Source of the DNA: Nitrosopumilales archaeon
Lineage (GTDB): Archaea > Thermoproteota > Nitrososphaeria > Nitrososphaerales > Nitrosopumilaceae
DNA length: 7,088 bases
Direction: 5' to 3'
Assembly (NCBI GenBank): GCA_025350175.1
Contig: JANXYF010000239.1
Coordinates: 1-7,088 of the forward strand
Shown: one piece after another, positions 1 through 5,364 of the stretch
Numbering within the stretch: the first letter of the stretch is position 1
Layout of the letters: each line of letters begins with the position of its first letter
Translations under genes and position numbers: made by a program
Notes under the pieces: model-generated
Seen by the model: the letters and a program-made list of their open reading frames with translations, nothing else
What the model was told of the DNA's origin: nothing
Database searches by the model: none

Positions 1-1
1 A

Positions 2-883
2 TCTTATGCTTTTGCCCAAACTATGCCAGAAAGCAATTCTATGATGCATGATAACATGTCATCTGGCTCTATGATACATGATAACATGTCATCTGGCTCT
101 ATGATACATGATAACATGTCATCTGGCTCTATGATACATGATAACATGTCATCTGGCTCTATGATGCATGATAACATGTCTGGATGGGGAAATGGGGCCA
201 TGATGAATGATGATCATATGATGGCAAGCGGTAATGTTGATCTTTCTATGGCGTCACCAGTTCTTGGCTCTCAAACTGCGCCTGTTACAATAATTGAGTT
301 TGGAGATTACCAGTGTCCAAAATGTGATGCCTGGTTCAAAAATGAAGAGCCTACCATAAAAGCAAACTATATCGATACAAACAAGGCAAAATTGTATTTT
401 GTCGATTTTCCATTTCTAGGTAATGACTCTCCAATAGCAGCTCAAGCAGCATATTGTGGAGGAGATCAAGGCAAATACTGGGAGTACCATGATTATCTGT
501 ATTCCCATCAACAAGGAGTACAGAGTGGTTGGGCAAGCACTACTAATCTAAAATCATATGCTTCCACATTGGGATTGGATATGAGCAAATTCAATTCCTG
601 CCTTGACTCTGGCAAATATGCTGATAGGGTGTCACACAACAAGGACGTCGGTTCATCAAAAGGAGTGCAGGGAACGCCTGCATTTTTCATAGTTGGTTCT
701 TCTGGTGCAATGCAGGAGATAATGGGTCCTCAACCATCTTCTGTATTTTCTTCAACAATTGACAAAATTAGCACACAGCCAGTACCAGAGTTTGGCTCAA
801 TTGCAACTTTGATACTTGTCATTTCCATAGTATCAATACTTGTAGTATCAAAAACAAGGCTAAGATCTGTCTTGAAAGTATAG
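2..883 (+). CDS. Exported DsbA-like thioredoxin with Met/His-rich repeats and PEFG-CTERM anchor (5' partial)
   Basis: Probable extracytoplasmic thiol-disulfide oxidoreductase fixed to the cell surface. The frame is open to the window edge and the first codons read SYAFAQT, which looks like the end of a signal peptide (cleavage about AFA/QT), so the true start lies upstream and the ATG at 23 is internal. Numbering from that ATG: a tandem repeat of SMIHDNMSSG type fills about residues 6-53; a thioredoxin fold follows with active site CPKC at 98-101 and the cis-Pro in GTPAFF at P219, plus two further Cys in the helical insert, as in the DsbA/Thioredoxin_4 family. The C-terminus has PEFG at 255-258, a hydrophobic helix and a basic KTRLR tail, the archaeosortase-type PEFG-CTERM signal. 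The repeat could bind copper (inference). The thioredoxin and sorting assignments are firm; substrate and redox direction are unknown. Confidence 0.93.
   Translation, partial: SYAFAQTMPESNSMMHDNMSSGSMIHDNMSSGSMIHDNMSSGSMIHDNMSSGSMMHDNMSGWGNGAMMNDDHMMASGNVDLSMASPVLGSQTAPVTIIEFGDYQCPKCDAWFKNEEPTIKANYIDTNKAKLYFVDFPFLGNDSPIAAQAAYCGGDQGKYWEYHDYLYSHQQGVQSGWASTTNLKSYASTLGLDMSKFNSCLDSGKYADRVSHNKDVGSSKGVQGTPAFFIVGSSGAMQEIMGPQPSSVFSSTIDKISTQPVPEFGSIATLILVISIVSILVVSKTRLRSVLKV
38..180 (+). repeat. 30-bp in-frame tandem repeat, four full copies plus a partial
   Basis: The unit is 30 bases and encodes ten residues, SM(M/I)HDNMSSG. Full copies lie at 41-70, 71-100, 101-130 and 131-160, with a partial fifth at 161-180. 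Copies 2-4 are identical to each other; the first and last differ by ATG instead of ATA at one codon. Near-perfect identity at DNA level, including synonymous positions, points to recent expansion by slippage or unequal exchange. Each unit carries three Met (two in the Ile form), one His and one N-M-S glycosylation sequon. Confidence 0.97.
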
Positions 884-904
884 GTAAAATTTGGAATAAG
901 TATT

Positions 905-922
905 ATCTAGAAATTTTTAGAT
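905..922. terminator. Possible hairpin terminator between convergent genes
   Basis: A near-perfect inverted repeat with arms ATCTAGAAA and TTTTTAGAT (one G-T pair) lies 21 bases after the stop of the thioredoxin gene. The central T5 run would suit archaeal oligo-T termination on the plus strand. The rest of the 142-base convergent gap (884-1025) shows nothing clear apart from a CACGTG at 1007-1012. Confidence 0.35.
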
Positions 923-1025
923 CTGGCCCTATAATGAAAACTAAAATTCTCAGTTCTGGAGTTTGTTTTCAGCCCATCCCCCTGAACTTGTTTGTGGATA
1001 TAGCACCACGTGAAGAATTGTCGTA

Positions 1026-1892
1026 CTATTTGAAATAAACTATGTTATCTTGAACAAATTCTTTAAACGATATTGGCTTATTTCCTGTAACCTTTTCTAC
1101 CGTGTCCGTTATCTTTGATGCATGTCCCTCACGCATAAACTTGTTTAACTCCATCATAGAATCAACTAACCATTTTGACATGCCTGTTGCTTCCAATCCT
1201 TTTTGTGCCTCAGATTCTGAGATATTGACATATGTTACCTTCTTGCCAACAACATTGGAAAGAATCTCTGCAGTTTGGTAATGTGACAGTGTTTCCTGTC
1301 CTGTTATTGTGTAGGCCTTCCCGTGATGTTTACTATCTTCTGTAATTGTTCTTACGGCTACTGATGCAATATCACGTACATCAACATAGCTTGCTTTGCC
1401 ATCTTCTGTAGGCATATAAAATGCATCTTGATTTTTTATCGTATTGGAAAGAGATGTGACAAAATTTTGCATAAAAAAGTTTGGCCGCAAGAATGTATAT
1501 GACATACCAGATCTTTCTATGTCCAACTCTACTTGACGATGCAGTCTTGCCACAGTTACTATAGCATTAGGGTCTTCAGCACCCATGGCTGACAGTTTAA
1601 CAATATGATTTATTCCTGCCTTTTTTGCCTCTGAAATTACCATAGAAGATATCTCAACCATTTCTGGAACAAAGGGAGAAAGCAAGAAGAGTTTTTCAAT
1701 TCCCCTCAATGCAGCAGTGATGGTTTCTGGTTTTTTGTAATCGATTTCTACAAGTTCCACGCCGGAATGTTTGATGTATTCGGCTTTTCTTACAGAATGA
1801 ACCGCAGCCCTAACCTTTCCACTAGTAGAAGAAAGCTGTTTTACTATTTCACTTCCAACAGTTCCAGTTGCACCTGTAACAAGAATTGTCAT
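1026..1892 (-). CDS. NmrA-like NAD(P)-binding oxidoreductase or sensor (atypical SDR family)
   Basis: Rossmann-fold protein of the NmrA / NAD(P)H:quinone oxidoreductase 2 group of atypical short-chain dehydrogenases. From the chosen start it opens MTILVTGATGTVGSEIV, with the GxxGxxG dinucleotide loop at residues 7-13. Further family signatures are LSAMGAEDP, the FLRPNFFMQNF segment, YVDVRDIASVAV and the TGQETLSHYQTAEILS region. It is about 288 residues, normal for the family. An in-frame ATG at 1913 would add seven residues (MKTNLSG), but the TATA-like TTTTTATA at 1915-1922 sits about 27 bases before the ATG at 1892, which fits leaderless transcription from there; the strong fold motif also starts at that Met. 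Members act as quinone or flavin-linked reductases or as redox-sensing regulators; which applies cannot be told. It is transcribed alone, divergent from the ABM-like gene. Confidence 0.9.
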   Translation of the reverse strand: MTILVTGATGTVGSEIVKQLSSTSGKVRAAVHSVRKAEYIKHSGVELVEIDYKKPETITAALRGIEKLFLLSPFVPEMVEISSMVISEAKKAGINHIVKLSAMGAEDPNAIVTVARLHRQVELDIERSGMSYTFLRPNFFMQNFVTSLSNTIKNQDAFYMPTEDGKASYVDVRDIASVAVRTITEDSKHHGKAYTITGQETLSHYQTAEILSNVVGKKVTYVNISESEAQKGLEATGMSKWLVDSMMELNKFMREGHASKITDTVEKVTGNKPISFKEFVQDNIVYFK

Positions 1893-1913
1893 ACCAGACA
1901 AGTTCGTTTTCAT

Positions 1914-1932
1914 CTATAAAAATATCACGTGA
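1914..1932 (-). promoter_or_regulatory. TATA box with an overlapping TCACGTGA palindrome
   Basis: On the minus strand GATATTTTTATAG (1926-1914) provides the TATA element for the NmrA-like gene. It abuts a perfect 8-bp palindrome TCACGTGA at 1925-1932, where the BRE should be, so a bound regulator could block TFB. A looser inverted pair AAGTTA (1956-1961) / TAACTT (1977-1982) lies further upstream in the gap between the two divergent genes. Confidence 0.5.
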
Positions 1933-2018
1933 AATGATAGATACCAGATAACCATAAGTTAAGTTGGCAAATAGAATAACTTCCGAAATGCCAGTGTGTA
2001 TCGCAATTGTAGAAAGAA

Positions 2019-2324
2019 ATGATTATTGAATATATCAGATACAAAATAGAAAGGAATCAACACAAATCATTTGAATGCGCGTACAATAAGGCACAAGTAT
2101 TTCTTAAGAAATCACCTCACTGTTTGGGATGGAAATTCTCCCATTGTGTAGAAGATCCGAATTCTTACACACTTAGGATTGAATGGAATTCTCTTGATGA
2201 ACATCTAAAAGGAATTTCGCTCAAGCCCAGAGTTCAGATCTTTCTTCCAAGAGGTACAACCCTTCTAAATAACATAGAAGAGATGTGTCATTATGAAGTT
2301 ACTATCAGAGATGAAAAAAGATAA
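2019..2324 (+). CDS. ABM-domain (dimeric alpha-beta barrel) small protein with internally shifted frame
   Basis: The first two thirds, including SPHCLGWKFSHCVEDP and YTLRIEWNSLDEHLKG, match the antibiotic biosynthesis monooxygenase-like family of dimeric alpha-beta barrels. The final stretch NNIEEMCHYEVTI matches too. Between them the reading frame gives ISLKPRVQIFLPRGTTLL, unlike the family, whereas the +1 frame over 2215-2265 reads FRSSPEFRSFFQEVQPF, the expected continuation. One extra base near 2213-2214 and one missing base near 2266-2267 would explain this and keep the 101-residue length. The encoded protein thus has a scrambled helix segment; either it is a damaged gene or two base-calling errors. 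Members act as heme- or cofactor-free monooxygenases or unknown small-molecule binders; no substrate is inferable. Start ATG at 2019 follows an in-frame TAG nine bases earlier. Confidence 0.85.
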   Translation: MIIEYIRYKIERNQHKSFECAYNKAQVFLKKSPHCLGWKFSHCVEDPNSYTLRIEWNSLDEHLKGISLKPRVQIFLPRGTTLLNNIEEMCHYEVTIRDEKR

Positions 2325-2346
2325 GAAAATAATCAGCATCCAAAAA

Positions 2347-2383
2347 TTTTTGGTTAAACAATGCACAGTCAACGCAGTTTTTT
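2347..2383 (+). terminator. Oligo-T terminator region after the ABM-like gene
   Basis: Two plus-strand T runs (T5 at 2347-2351, T6 at 2378-2383) follow the stop codon at 2324 inside the 74-base convergent gap. Archaeal RNA polymerase terminates at such runs without needing a hairpin. No strong stem is seen. Confidence 0.35.
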
Positions 2384-2398
2384 CATATTGATTTAATT

Positions 2399-2596
2399 TC
2401 AATAATTCATAATTAGCAGGCATTTTTTGCCATGTTTTATGATCTCTGTAGAAGAGATCTTGTGTTCATTGCAGTAATCTTCACATTTCTGCGCCATATT
2501 AGAATCAGCGAACATGAATAAACATGCTTCACATTGGTACATGTTATTAATACATCCACATTTACAGCTTTCTAGGTCTAACTCTTTTACCAACAC
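2399..2596 (-). CDS. Small Cys-rich protein, probable metal binding (GTG start)
   Basis: I do not recognise a named family. The 65-residue product has eight Cys: C11-K-C13-G-C15, C22-x2-C25, C38-x3-C42 and C59, with His45 and His55. This density and spacing suggest zinc, copper or another soft metal, or an Fe-S centre. No signal peptide or membrane segment is visible, so it is likely cytoplasmic. The start is GTG: the minus strand has TTAAATAT at 2622-2615, about 23 bases before the GTG, which fits leaderless initiation. The adjoining second codon is TTG, which could also serve. It is a single-gene unit convergent with the ABM-like gene and lies after the secreted protein gene in the same direction, separated from it by a T-rich terminator. 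Confidence 0.7.
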   Translation of the reverse strand: MLVKELDLESCKCGCINNMYQCEACLFMFADSNMAQKCEDYCNEHKISSTEIIKHGKKCLLIMNY

Positions 2597-2613
2597 GATT
2601 ACTAAAAAACTCT

Positions 2614-2623
2614 GATATTTAAG
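2614..2623 (-). promoter_or_regulatory. TATA box of the small Cys-rich gene
   Basis: The minus strand reads CTTAAATATC here, close to the archaeal box A consensus, centred about 23 bases before the GTG start at 2596. Transcription would begin at or just inside the start codon. Confidence 0.55.
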
Positions 2624-2687
2624 ATAGAGAATTTGTGTAAAAATCTTTTTACAGATTGTCTTGAATTTGTGGAACTTTGGTTGATAT

Positions 2688-2703
2688 AAAAAAAGAAAAA
2701 AAG
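2688..2703 (-). terminator. Double T7 terminator of the secreted-protein gene
   Basis: The minus strand carries two T7 runs (2702-2696 and 2694-2688) separated by a single C, starting six bases after the TAA of the upstream gene. This is a typical archaeal oligo-T terminator and isolates the Cys-rich gene downstream. Confidence 0.65.
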
Positions 2704-2708
2704 ATGGT

Positions 2709-3656
2709 TTAGTGTTTGTGATTCACCATCTGTTGTAGCTGGTGTATTACATCAGATGCTGCTTTGATGTTATTCCAGACATCACTTGACTGAGTTCCTT
2801 GATACTGGTTTGATCCAACTTGGCTCAATGCAGTCTGTGCGTTGGTAAGGTCAGTTTGTGCTTGGCTTACCAGAGACTGGTAGGAGGCTGTGCTGTTCTT
2901 TCCAGCAAGCAGATTTAGCTTTCCCTGATCTGCATCAATAGCTGTTATTGCAGCAAAGTGAAAGTTGTTTGGATCCTTGCATCCGTTATAGAGACAGAAA
3001 CTGTTCAATGCAGCCTGAAGCTGTGTGCTGTTCTGTGCGCTGTTGATTGCTGCCTCAAACGCCTGAACACTTGAGCTTGCTTGGTTTATGGTACTAGTCA
3101 GTGCAGTTGTGTTTACACCATGTGATGCAAGCTTGTTTGTCATGTTCTGGGCATGTGATAAGGAGTTGTTGAACATTTGTATCTTTAACTGAGCAATCTG
3201 TTGCTTTACTCCAAAGAGACAGCCCTGATAGGTTGACTGTAGCTGCTTGATGTCTGTTTTTAACGTGGTGTAGACAGTCTTGCTGTGTGCAGTCTTGATT
3301 GCCGTTCTTGCATCAAGATTTGCTGTCTTGGTATCTCCATTGTATGTCTTGACATCTGTCTTGAACTGTGCTTTGTTGTTACTAGTTGCATCAGTTTGGA
3401 TGGAGCCAAAGTCAGTTCCAAGTTTTGGAATATCCGTATTTGTCAGCGTTGTTGTGATGGTTCCATTGTTGATTACACTTACAACATCGCCAAGATAGCC
3501 AGTGACATACGTATTACGACATGTCATGGCAGCCAGTTGTAGCTGTAGAACTTGTGACTCGTATTGAGATTTCGAGCCTTGATCTGCATAAGCTACCATT
3601 GGCATCATCAGAAGTAGCGACGCCATAAATGCGCTGTATTTTATGGTCGGTTTCAT
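2709..3656 (-). CDS. Secreted helical protein with signal peptide, four Cys, many sequons; family not recognised
   Basis: Exported protein of unknown function. An N-terminal signal peptide (basic KPTIK, a hydrophobic core around SAFMASLLLMMPMV, cleavage about AYA/DQ) is followed by roughly 290 residues rich in Gln, Asn, Ser, Thr and Ala with long predicted helices, for example AQTDLTNAQTALSQV, suggesting a helical bundle or coiled coil. There are only four Cys (48, 148, 223 and 228 counted from the ATG at 3662), which could form two disulfides. Several N-x-S/T sequons (NGT, NNS, NMT, NTT, NST twice) suggest surface glycosylation. It has no PEFG tail or transmembrane anchor and ends NHKH, so it may be released or held by partners. 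ATG codons at 3662 and 3656 are both possible; the TATA element at 3680-3687 sits about 27 bases before 3656, favouring that one. Confidence 0.85.
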   Translation of the reverse strand: MKPTIKYSAFMASLLLMMPMVAYADQGSKSQYESQVLQLQLAAMTCRNTYVTGYLGDVVSVINNGTITTTLTNTDIPKLGTDFGSIQTDATSNNKAQFKTDVKTYNGDTKTANLDARTAIKTAHSKTVYTTLKTDIKQLQSTYQGCLFGVKQQIAQLKIQMFNNSLSHAQNMTNKLASHGVNTTALTSTINQASSSVQAFEAAINSAQNSTQLQAALNSFCLYNGCKDPNNFHFAAITAIDADQGKLNLLAGKNSTASYQSLVSQAQTDLTNAQTALSQVGSNQYQGTQSSDVWNNIKAASDVIHQLQQMVNHKH

Positions 3657-3679
3657 TGTCATTTCTTATTATTCTTCAC

Positions 3680-3715
3680 ATATAATAGGTTGCGTAGCTT
3701 TGTTACTGAACAAAG
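3680..3715 (-). promoter_or_regulatory. TATA box with upstream 7-bp inverted repeat
   Basis: On the minus strand TATTATAT (3687-3680) is the TATA element of the secreted-protein gene. Ten bases upstream of it lies a perfect inverted repeat, CTTTGTT-ACTG-AACAAAG (3698-3715), overlapped by a second pair GTTAC/GTAAC (3702-3706 and 3716-3720). Its placement next to the BRE suits a regulator-binding site. Confidence 0.5.
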
Positions 3716-3775
3716 GTAACTGAGTCAGCAAAAAGTATTATATAGAAAATTCATTGTAATTGCCAACTGAAGTAT

Positions 3776-3790
3776 TTCCATTTTTTGGAA
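3776..3790 (-). terminator. Hairpin just after the small PEFG-CTERM gene
   Basis: TTCCA (3776-3780) and TGGAA (3786-3790) form a 5-bp stem around a T5 loop, directly abutting the TAG stop at 3791-3793. On the minus strand the loop is A-rich and no T run follows closely, so a terminator role is tentative. Confidence 0.3.
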
Positions 3791-4162
3791 CTAGTGAAAT
3801 CCAAGTCTGTTTCTTGTAGAAATTACTAGAATGGAAACAATTGATATTACAAGTATAATTGGTGCAAGGTTCCCAAACTCTGGCGTAGTTGCACCCGGTG
3901 GTGGATTTTGTATACTAGTTGTTTGAGATGTAGAGTTTGTCGAGTTGTCTGACAATCCCAAATCTGATAGAGGATCATCAGATGGCACTCCAAGATCAGT
4001 AGAGTTGTCGCTTGGAGTACTTTGTGCATAGGCTGATTTTATAACCGAAAATGCTACCATTGAATCAGTATTTTTGTAATCAGTTGACAAGACTGTCAGA
4101 TTAGATATGGTTACAATGAAAAGAGACATTAGAATAACACATGAAATCATTTTATGATTCAT
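3791..4162 (-). CDS. Small Ser/Thr-rich PEFG-CTERM surface protein
   Basis: A short cell-surface protein of about 123 residues. It opens MNHKMISCVILMSLFIVTI, a signal peptide, with a later cleavage-like site SAYAQ/ST. The mature part is low-complexity, rich in Ser, Thr, Asp and Pro (DDPLSDLGLSDNSTNSTS, then NPPPGATT) with several NST sequons, and ends in PEFG, a hydrophobic helix and RNRLGFH. That tail is nearly the same as in the thioredoxin at the left end (both contain ILVISIVSILV), so both are probably processed by the same archaeosortase. The frame stays open to an ATG at 4306, but the extra residues lack signal-peptide character. TTTTTAAG-like sequence at 4187-4196 lies about 29 bases before the ATG at 4162, supporting that start. 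ATG 4183 is a less likely alternative. Likely a spacer or glycosylated surface peptide; function unknown. Confidence 0.75.
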   Translation of the reverse strand: MNHKMISCVILMSLFIVTISNLTVLSTDYKNTDSMVAFSVIKSAYAQSTPSDNSTDLGVPSDDPLSDLGLSDNSTNSTSQTTSIQNPPPGATTPEFGNLAPIILVISIVSILVISTRNRLGFH

Positions 4163-4186
4163 ACCGTTCTCAATCTTCCTCATGTA

Positions 4187-4196
4187 CTTAAAAATT
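4187..4196 (-). promoter_or_regulatory. TATA box of the small PEFG-CTERM gene
   Basis: The minus strand reads AATTTTTAAG, centred about 29 bases before the ATG at 4162 and within 10 bases of the ATG at 4183. This decides against the longer reading frames that start at 4306 or 4183. Confidence 0.5.
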
Positions 4197-4438
4197 ACTG
4201 TCTTAAATGAGCACAAAAAGATTTTCTTATATTTATAGAATCTATTGTTAATAAGAATAACCCATGCTGGAAATACTAAGCACTGTAAATATCTCAACTC
4301 CTTCAATTGGAGTACCTGGCATGAGTATATCGTTTTTGTTTGATGGGTTTGAGTTTGGATTTTGTACTTGTCATTCTGACCAAATTCTATCTATGTTAGC
4401 ATGATGTAAGAAAGCTCGTCTCAGATGACTTCCAAATC
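4197..4438. other. Gene-poor stretch upstream of two divergent small genes
   Basis: No convincing gene is seen. A 46-codon plus-strand frame (4264-4404) exists but has no promoter, family resemblance or useful composition. A short inverted pair ACTCC (4297-4301) / GGAGT (4309-4313) is present. The right end leads into the promoter of the zinc-finger gene at 4464. Confidence 0.4.
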
Positions 4439-4454
4439 ATAAATTTTTAAGGAG
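4439..4454 (+). promoter_or_regulatory. TATA-like box and GGAG before the zinc-finger gene
   Basis: ATAAATTTTTAA is followed directly by GGAG at 4451-4454, nine bases before the ATG. The box is rather close to the start codon (about 22 bases), so either the message is leaderless or another upstream promoter makes use of the GGAG. Confidence 0.4.
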
Positions 4455-4463
4455 TGTAATATC

Positions 4464-4676
4464 ATGGGAATAATTTCATGTAATGGTGTCTGCATGCGTT
4501 ACAAAACAGTTAACAAAATTCTACGGCATACAAGGTATGGTTCAGGACAAAAACGATGTCAGATTTGTGATCTTTTCCTTTTCTGGGAAGGAAAAAGATG
4601 TCCATGTTGTGGATATATGCTTAGAACAAAACCACGAAATTCGAAATTCAAAAAACAGACTTCGTTCATAGAATGA
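4464..4676 (+). CDS. Small thaumarchaeal zinc-finger protein (CPCCGY type)
   Basis: A 70-residue basic protein resembling a small family I associate with thaumarchaea, recognised by the sequence order CNGxC, RYxSGQKRCQxC, CPCCGYxLRTKPRN. Cys residues are at 6, 10, 32, 35, 46, 48 and 49; C32-x2-C35 with C46 and C49 form a probable zinc ribbon, and the Arg/Lys-rich C-terminal tail suggests nucleic-acid binding (inference). The first ATG is kept because C6 and C10 belong to the conserved N-terminal motif; starting at the internal ATG (4494) would lose them. GGAG at 4451-4454 is a possible ribosome site, and AATTTTTAAG/ATAAAT upstream (4439-4450) is a TATA candidate. Partner and target are unknown. 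Confidence 0.85.
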   Translation: MGIISCNGVCMRYKTVNKILRHTRYGSGQKRCQICDLFLFWEGKRCPCCGYMLRTKPRNSKFKKQTSFIE

Positions 4677-4754
4677 TTAATCAATGTACAAACCATAGTT
4701 ACAATCGTGAAAGATATAGAATTTTCATTTTCTACCCGTACTGTATAGGTATAG

Positions 4755-4795
4755 TTTAAAAAATTGGTGTAGAAATCTTCTATTTTTCTTCTACA
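4755..4795 (+). promoter_or_regulatory. TATA-like box followed by a 7-bp inverted repeat
   Basis: TTTAAAAA at 4755-4762 is a good plus-strand TATA candidate. It is followed by TGTAGAA (4768-4774) and its exact inverse TTCTACA (4789-4795), separated by 14 bases; with one bulged A the stem extends by GG/CC. The predicted transcription start (about 4784) falls between the arms, so the repeat would be an operator spanning the start site rather than an RNA hairpin. A 19-codon frame MTNDLYALLYLIRFTNELN begins at 4799; there is no other gene downstream on this strand. Confidence 0.35.
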
Positions 4796-4868
4796 ACCAT
4801 GACAAATGATCTTTACGCTTTGTTGTATTTGATCAGATTTACTAATGAATTGAATTAAAGTTAAACAT

Positions 4869-5003
4869 TTACCAAATCAATGGTTTCCAATATCGCCATA
4901 TTCTAACTCTGCAACGATCACATAAAAAAGGAAAATAGTCTATTTCATAATCAGTGAGAATATCATCCCATAGTATTATACACATAGGACAAAGATGCTT
5001 CAT
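4869..5003 (-). CDS. 44-residue double-CxxC zinc-ribbon-like protein
   Basis: Translating the minus strand gives MKHLCPMCIILWDD, an acidic/hydrophobic middle (DILTDYEIDYFPF), then LCDRCRVRIWRYWKPLIW and a TAA stop. C5-x2-C8 and C28-x2-C31 form a standard four-Cys zinc ribbon spacing, and the C-terminus is Arg/Trp-rich. An in-frame TAG directly precedes the ATG, so this is the full frame. AGGAGAG lies about 11-15 bases before the ATG and could be a ribosome site; the TATA candidate near 5028 is weak. It follows the CPKC protein gene (stop at 5073) in the same direction with a 69-base gap, so the two may be co-transcribed. I recognise no family. Regular placement of paired Cys in so short a frame argues for a real gene, but it could be a fragment. 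Confidence 0.55.
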   Translation of the reverse strand: MKHLCPMCIILWDDILTDYEIDYFPFLCDRCRVRIWRYWKPLIW

Positions 5004-5072
5004 CTAGAACTCTCTCCTACTAGCATTTTGAATCAGAGTGATCCATTTGTTATCTCGAAACCACTCAATAAT

Positions 5073-5312
5073 TTAATTCAATGATGATAAAGTGTATGAG
5101 TCTAGATCACAAGAACATGGAAAAGTAATCTTATCCTCTTTTGAAGACATTCTGCATATTTTTTGCTTTAAAACATAACATGTCTTAATTTTTCCATATT
5201 GGTTCTTTGGATGTCTGTATCTCGAATAGGCGTATTTCCAGAAAAAAGTATGATTGGTAATACAAACTGCAAGTTTCCAAGCAGTTTTACCACATTTTGG
5301 ACATGAAATCAA
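5073..5312 (-). CDS. Small CPKCG zinc-ribbon protein, TTG start, possibly decaying
   Basis: The 79-residue frame begins with CPKCGKTAWK (C4, C7) and continues to FFWKYAYSRYRHPKN and YGKIKTCYV, giving H34 and C45 as likely further zinc ligands. This CPKCG ... HP ... G.IKTCYV pattern is like small thaumarchaeal zinc-ribbon proteins I have seen, so at least the first 50 residues look real. The start is TTG at 5312, preceded directly by an in-frame TGA, and no ATG is available, which is unusual. No clear TATA element sits about 26 bases upstream. The C-terminal third (from ICRMSSKEDK on, Cys- and Ser-rich) has no resemblance to anything known to me. It may be a functional gene with a weak start or a remnant that lost its ATG. 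Confidence 0.55.
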   Translation of the reverse strand: MISCPKCGKTAWKLAVCITNHTFFWKYAYSRYRHPKNQYGKIKTCYVLKQKICRMSSKEDKITFPCSCDLDSYTLSSLN

Positions 5313-5342
5313 TCAAACCAATTATTTCATTTGTAGTAATAG

Positions 5343-5364
5343 TTTTTTCTCGGAAAAAAACGAG
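5343..5364. repeat. Inverted repeat next to the iteron-like array
   Basis: TTTTTTC (5343-5349) and GAAAAAA (5353-5359) are exact inverses around a TCG spacer. An alternative pairing CTCG (5349-5352) / CGAG (5361-5364) overlaps it. It sits between the start of the CPKCG gene and the 11-bp repeats. Confidence 0.5.

Noticed and set aside
4..201. Minus-strand frame across the 30-bp repeats
   Set aside because: It exists only because the repeat length is a multiple of three; the plus strand carries the signal peptide end, thioredoxin domain and sorting tail.
1007..1012. Second CACGTG near the 3' end of the NmrA-like gene as an operator
   Set aside because: A six-base palindrome alone in a convergent gap is expected by chance and is not near a promoter.
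3280..3542. Two plus-strand frames inside the secreted-protein gene
   Set aside because: They are antisense to a gene with a clear signal peptide and promoter and show no family character.
4264..4404. 46-codon plus-strand frame upstream of the zinc-finger gene
   Set aside because: No promoter, no recognisable motif, and a length easily reached by chance.
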